From assembly GCA_964522445.1 (NCBI GenBank), contig CAZFUY010000031.1, positions 1 to 27,154 on the forward strand: 27,154 nucleotides of DNA. The letters run 5' to 3'. The notes below the pieces were generated by a model. It ran no database searches and was not told the origin of the DNA. It saw nothing but the letters and a program-made list of their open reading frames with translations. This DNA comes from CAZFUY01 sp964522445 (GTDB lineage: Bacteria; Pseudomonadota; Gammaproteobacteria; SZUA-229). The translations under genes were made by a program, and so were the position numbers. The first letter of the stretch is position 1. Each line of letters starts with the position of its first letter. Positions 24,149 to 27,154 of the stretch are shown in pieces.

Positions 24149-24733
24149 TTAGAAGTCAATTTTAATACCCAGATGAACTTCATTATCAATTTCTATATTG
24201 CTGGCTGCTGGTGATTCCAGATCAATTTCAATATTTCTAAAACCGATATAAGCTCTTGCGCTTGGTGTTACTTCCAGCTCAACAGCAACGCGATATTCAG
24301 TATACTGTTCTGCATCACTAAAACTGGTTACTGAGGGAGCAATAAAACCTTCGACAAGAAAAGCCACAGGCGTAGTCGCCGGAATAACATAACGTAGCTG
24401 ACCACCTAAAGCTAATGCAGCAATGCCTTCATCAATGTTATTCTGCTTCAGAGATGCATAAAGCAATTTTACACCCACTCCCATTTGCAAGGGTCTGTTA
24501 TTGCCAGCACTATGGCCACTAATCATAGCGGATGCACTCAACATAACATCATCATCTTCATTATAGAACACACCAAAACCCATATCTGCACCACCATAAC
24601 CAAAGGTTGATGATTCGGTAAGATATAAAAGTTCTGCCGTTTTATCTGCCAGACGCAGATCAACGCCGCGTGCGTTTACCTGTGTTGTTGCCAACAGAGA
24701 TATTGCCATTATTGCAGCTAGTTTTTTTAACAT
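24149..24733 (-). CDS. YfaZ-family outer-membrane protein
   Basis: A 194-residue exported protein; signal peptide 1-21 (cleavage near VNA/RG). The body consists of alternating strands, with GGADMGFGVFYNEDDDVMLSASAMISG, GVGVKLLYASLKQ and a C-terminal YIGFRNIEIDLE...HLGIKIDF ending in Phe, as in YfaZ outer-membrane proteins. Function is unknown. AGGA seven bases before the ATG is a good ribosome-binding site. It lies 153 bases downstream of the soeC-like gene in the same direction, with a strong terminator after it. Confidence 0.8.
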   Translation of the reverse strand: MLKKLAAIMAISLLATTQVNARGVDLRLADKTAELLYLTESSTFGYGGADMGFGVFYNEDDDVMLSASAMISGHSAGNNRPLQMGVGVKLLYASLKQNNIDEGIAALALGGQLRYVIPATTPVAFLVEGFIAPSVTSFSDAEQYTEYRVAVELEVTPSARAYIGFRNIEIDLESPAASNIEIDNEVHLGIKIDF

Positions 24734-24886
24734 GTATTAGTCCTGATATGTAAATATTATTTGTTATGTGTTCAATAATGAACACTGCCCACATCTTATC
24801 TGTATCCAGTTAATTATTCCGTGAAATCATACACAATGATTTCACTAAAAAACAGTAGTAAGACTACCTTATAAAAACATCCAGTT

Positions 24887-25855
24887 TTATACCGTCTGAT
24901 AATAAATATTCTGCGGATGATTAGCCTGTGCAAAAAAGAACCAGCGCTCTGCAATTAAGCCGGCATATTGAATAAAAAATGCAACCATTAACACTTCGGC
25001 ATCTGCATTACTTATGCCTGCCGACAGCAATAAAACAGGCAAAGGAAACACTGCCAGCATAAAAAACCATTTAATAGATTTTAAAAATAACGCCGTTCTG
25101 CCATGAAAATATTCACGCGTATTATAAGAGCCTCCCATAGCACCCTGAGCTTTTTGTTGAATCTGATTATGTCTTACACCTATAGCCGTTTGCACCGATG
25201 ATTTATACTTAATACGCGCATTACGAAATAACGAGATGCTACGACTAATAAATGCCATAACAGTAATGATAATGGCCCAGATACCATAAAACTTCATTAA
25301 GTCTGGTGCAGCATACATGGCAAAAGCCGTTGCCAGTGTAAACCCAGATGCTGTTCCTAATAATAAATAATTTACAATGGTGAGTGGACTTGACCACTCC
25401 TGTAAAAATTTAATCGCCGCATAAATCATTGCAGTGCATAAAAATAAAATAAAAACACTAATAGATCCCAACGCACCTATTAATAAACTTAAATTAAATA
25501 CCACACCTGTACTTGTTTCATAAATAACAATATCCCAGCCCATAAAGTGCATAAGACCATATAGAAAAACAAAAAAGATAACCAGTGGCAAAGCAATAAC
25601 TTCACGTGATAACCATGATGTACGCCACTGCGTAGCTGAACGCCATGCACGCTCTGGGTGACCAAGATGAAAAACAGATGACACCAGCCCTGCAAACAAA
25701 AATAGTAATGCGATAAGACTGCCTACCCCATAAAAACTGGTGCTATCCTGTGCTGGAATAAGTTGCGCAGCCGCATAAGACTGGCCGGTAAATAAAGCTA
25801 AAAACAGCCCCTGACCTACACCGATCAAGGTTGTTAAAAATATAACTGAAAATGC
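24887..25855 (-). CDS. soeC: Membrane anchor subunit of a molybdopterin oxidoreductase, SoeC-like (5' end in the gap)
   Basis: A DmsC/NrfD-like polytopic membrane protein; 322 residues are present after the N gap. It begins AFSVIFLTTLIGVGQGLFLALFTGQ, close to how SoeC proteins start, so only a few residues (probably Met-x-Pro) are missing. About eight hydrophobic segments are visible, with FLFAGLVSSVFHLGHPERAWRS typical of the DmsC family. It would anchor SoeA and SoeB to the inner membrane and pass electrons to the quinone pool. An apparent fusion to SoeB across the gap is an artefact of reading through N. DMSO-reductase-type roles are the alternative. Confidence 0.75.
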   Translation of the reverse strand, partial: AFSVIFLTTLIGVGQGLFLALFTGQSYAAAQLIPAQDSTSFYGVGSLIALLFLFAGLVSSVFHLGHPERAWRSATQWRTSWLSREVIALPLVIFFVFLYGLMHFMGWDIVIYETSTGVVFNLSLLIGALGSISVFILFLCTAMIYAAIKFLQEWSSPLTIVNYLLLGTASGFTLATAFAMYAAPDLMKFYGIWAIIITVMAFISRSISLFRNARIKYKSSVQTAIGVRHNQIQQKAQGAMGGSYNTREYFHGRTALFLKSIKWFFMLAVFPLPVLLLSAGISNADAEVLMVAFFIQYAGLIAERWFFFAQANHPQNIYYQTV

Positions 25856-25955
25856 NNNNNNNNNNNNNNNNNNNNNNNNNNNNNNNNNNNNNNNNNNNNN
25901 NNNNNNNNNNNNNNNNNNNNNNNNNNNNNNNNNNNNNNNNNNNNNNNNNNNNNNN
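25856..25955. other. Assembly gap (100 N) between soeC and soeB
   Basis: Exactly 100 unknown bases, a usual placeholder length. The missing DNA should contain the end of soeB, the spacer and the start of soeC. The true size may differ from 100. Confidence 0.97.
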
Positions 25956-26656
25956 GCATCCACTGGACCTGTACGTTCTCGCTCTTCTTTCTTCAATGGA
26001 TTATCTGCACGTTCCAGTTCATCTTTATGAATATGTATACGCTGTTTACGTCGTGGCAAATAATGATTGGAGGGTTTAGTTCCCCACTCAGGCATTAACG
26101 CATAACCACCTTCTTCACGAATAATTGTGGAGACCTCTGAGTCTGGATCATGTACATCGCCAAATAAACGCGCACTGGTTGGGCAGGATAAAACACAAGC
26201 AGGTTTGCGCTCTGATTCGGGTAACGATTCATCATAAATACGATCTACACACAGAGTGCATTTCTTCATTACTTTTTGATGCTCGTCGAATTCACGTGCG
26301 CCATAAGGACAGGCCCATGAACAATATTTACAGCCGATGCATTTATCGTAATCAACTAAAACAATGCCATCTTCTTCGCGTTTATAACTGGCACCGGTTG
26401 GGCACACGGGCACACAGGGTGGATCTTCACAATGCAAACAACTTTTTGGAAAATGAATGGTTTCTGTTTTGGGAAAACAACCCGCTTCGTAGGTTTGTAC
26501 ACGATTAAAAAACGTGCCGGTTGGATCTGACTGATAGGGATTATCATCCGACATAAATCCCGCCGGACCTGATGTATTCCATTCTTTACAGCTGGTGACA
26601 CAGGCACTGCAACCCACACAAACATTTAAATCAATAACGAGAGCTAACTGAGTCAT
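25956..26656 (-). CDS. soeB: Four-cluster ferredoxin subunit of a molybdopterin oxidoreductase, SoeB-like (3' end in the gap)
   Basis: Electron-transfer subunit with four cysteine groups for [4Fe-4S] clusters: CVGCSACVTSC (13-23), CLHCEDPPCVPVC (73-85), CIGCKYCSWAC (106-116) and CTLC...C...C (133-158). 233 residues are visible before the gap; family members are only slightly longer. It lacks a signal peptide, in keeping with a cytoplasmic complex. Its ATG abuts the TAA of soeA with no spacer, and the strong AAGGAGGG ribosome-binding site lies inside the last codons of soeA, so the two are translationally coupled. The closest fit is SoeB of sulfite dehydrogenase; DmsB/PsrB-like subunits are less likely. 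Confidence 0.8.
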
Positions 26657-27154
26657 TTATTTGCCCTCCTTATTAAATACACCGGCCAGATAACCTATCC
26701 AGGATTTACGCTCAGACATACCGGGATATTTTGGCATGGTATTAAACTGAGGCCAGGTTTCCTTCGGCTCATCATCTCTGGCTTTATAAACACGAACGCG
26801 AACATCATACCAACCGGCCTGACCTGTCACAGGATCAGAATTAGAAATATGCTCACCACTTTCATGCGCGGGTAATTCTTCTGCAATTAAATGATTTAAC
26901 AAGAATCCTTTTTTAGCTTCATTGGCTTTTTCATCCAGGTTCCATGCACCGGATGCTTTACCAATTGAATTCCATGTCCAGATAGTACCGGGTTCAACTG
27001 CTTCTGAAAAACGTGCCATACAACGTACTTTGCCGTGCATGGATTCAACCCAGATCCAGTCGCCATCTTTAAAACCCTGTTTTTCGCCTAATGATGGATG
27101 CACGTGCATATAGTTGTGCGCATGAATCTGACGCAACCAGGCATTTTGTGAATC
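26657..27154 (-). CDS. soeA: Molybdopterin oxidoreductase large subunit, SoeA-like (C-terminal part)
   Basis: The last 165 residues of the catalytic subunit; the frame is open to the window edge, starting DSQNAWLRQIHAHNYMHVHP. This is the molybdopterin-dinucleotide binding domain, with KQGFKDGDWIWVESMHGKVRCMARFSEAVEPGTIWTWNSIGKASGAW. In SoeABC the subunit oxidises sulfite to sulfate on the cytoplasmic side of the membrane. The catalytic Mo ligand and the N-terminal Fe-S cluster lie outside the window, so substrate is inferred from the operon and from the close fit of SoeB and SoeC. A TTG at 27134-27136 is internal, not a start. Confidence 0.78.
   Translation of the reverse strand, partial: DSQNAWLRQIHAHNYMHVHPSLGEKQGFKDGDWIWVESMHGKVRCMARFSEAVEPGTIWTWNSIGKASGAWNLDEKANEAKKGFLLNHLIAEELPAHESGEHISNSDPVTGQAGWYDVRVRVYKARDDEPKETWPQFNTMPKYPGMSERKSWIGYLAGVFNKEGK

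Noticed and set aside
26125..26508. Plus-strand ORF of 127 codons opposite soeB
   Set aside because: It mirrors the cysteine-rich coding region of soeB and has no recognisable domain.
24887..26656. A single 589-residue ferredoxin/membrane-anchor fusion protein
   Set aside because: The join runs through 100 N. Both halves have the lengths and ends expected of separate SoeB and SoeC proteins.
27134..27136. TTG as start codon of a 159-residue protein
   Set aside because: The frame stays open to the window edge with residues that fit the molybdopterin-binding domain, so this codon is internal to soeA.

Overview
The window looks like a chromosomal stretch of an AT-rich gammaproteobacterium that oxidises reduced sulfur compounds. 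Evidence for this is a trpE-trpG-trpD-trpC cluster ending convergently against a crp-like gene, plus ExeA/GspB-type proteins, a PilH-like response regulator, DusA and YfaZ-type envelope proteins. At the right edge there is a molybdopterin/Fe-S/NrfD-like operon that best fits SoeABC, the cytoplasmic sulfite dehydrogenase of sulfur oxidisers. The run of exactly 100 N at 25856-25955 shows a draft or scaffolded assembly. No rRNA, tRNA, CRISPR array, integrase or full insertion sequence was seen.

Layout from left to right. The 3' end of a crp-like gene (1-51, +) faces the tryptophan genes, which run on the minus strand in the order trpE, trpG, a small PD-(D/E)XK (GxxExxY) nuclease gene, trpD, trpC. 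Upstream of trpE, after a 106-bp cruciform repeat, lie gph and rpe (-). A divergent gap leads to a plus-strand class I cytochrome c and a DUF3187-like outer-membrane protein. Minus-strand genes follow for a DUF481 protein, an MscS channel, DusA, a 25-codon putative membrane peptide, an M48 peptidase, LemA, a PilH-like response regulator, GspB-like and ExeA-like proteins. A plus-strand block encodes a lytic transglycosylase with two solute-binding domains, a lone solute-binding protein and a three-PAS hybrid histidine kinase. The minus strand then carries mazG, a YfaZ-like gene and the soeC-soeB-soeA block, which is cut by the window edge and by the N gap.

Functional groupings: tryptophan biosynthesis from chorismate (TrpE/G/D/C); carbon metabolism and repair (Rpe, Gph); envelope quality control and stress (M48 with LemA, MscS); periplasmic sensing and wall remodelling (the transglycosylase and the binding-protein/kinase pair); sulfite oxidation feeding the quinone pool (SoeABC).

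The most unusual signal is in the small repeats. The nuclease gene between trpG and trpD is framed exactly, with zero spacer at both ends, by 25-bp inverted repeat arms (21/25 identical). The arm upstream of the start codon also supplies its Shine-Dalgarno sequence. About 12 kb away, at 14180-14254, a 75-bp palindrome carries the same left-type and right-type arms with no gene between them. Together these look like a small mobile or gene-cassette element and its ORF-less relative. Two further unrelated palindromic repeats (4669-4774 and 23095-23165) show that the chromosome is rich in small dispersed elements.
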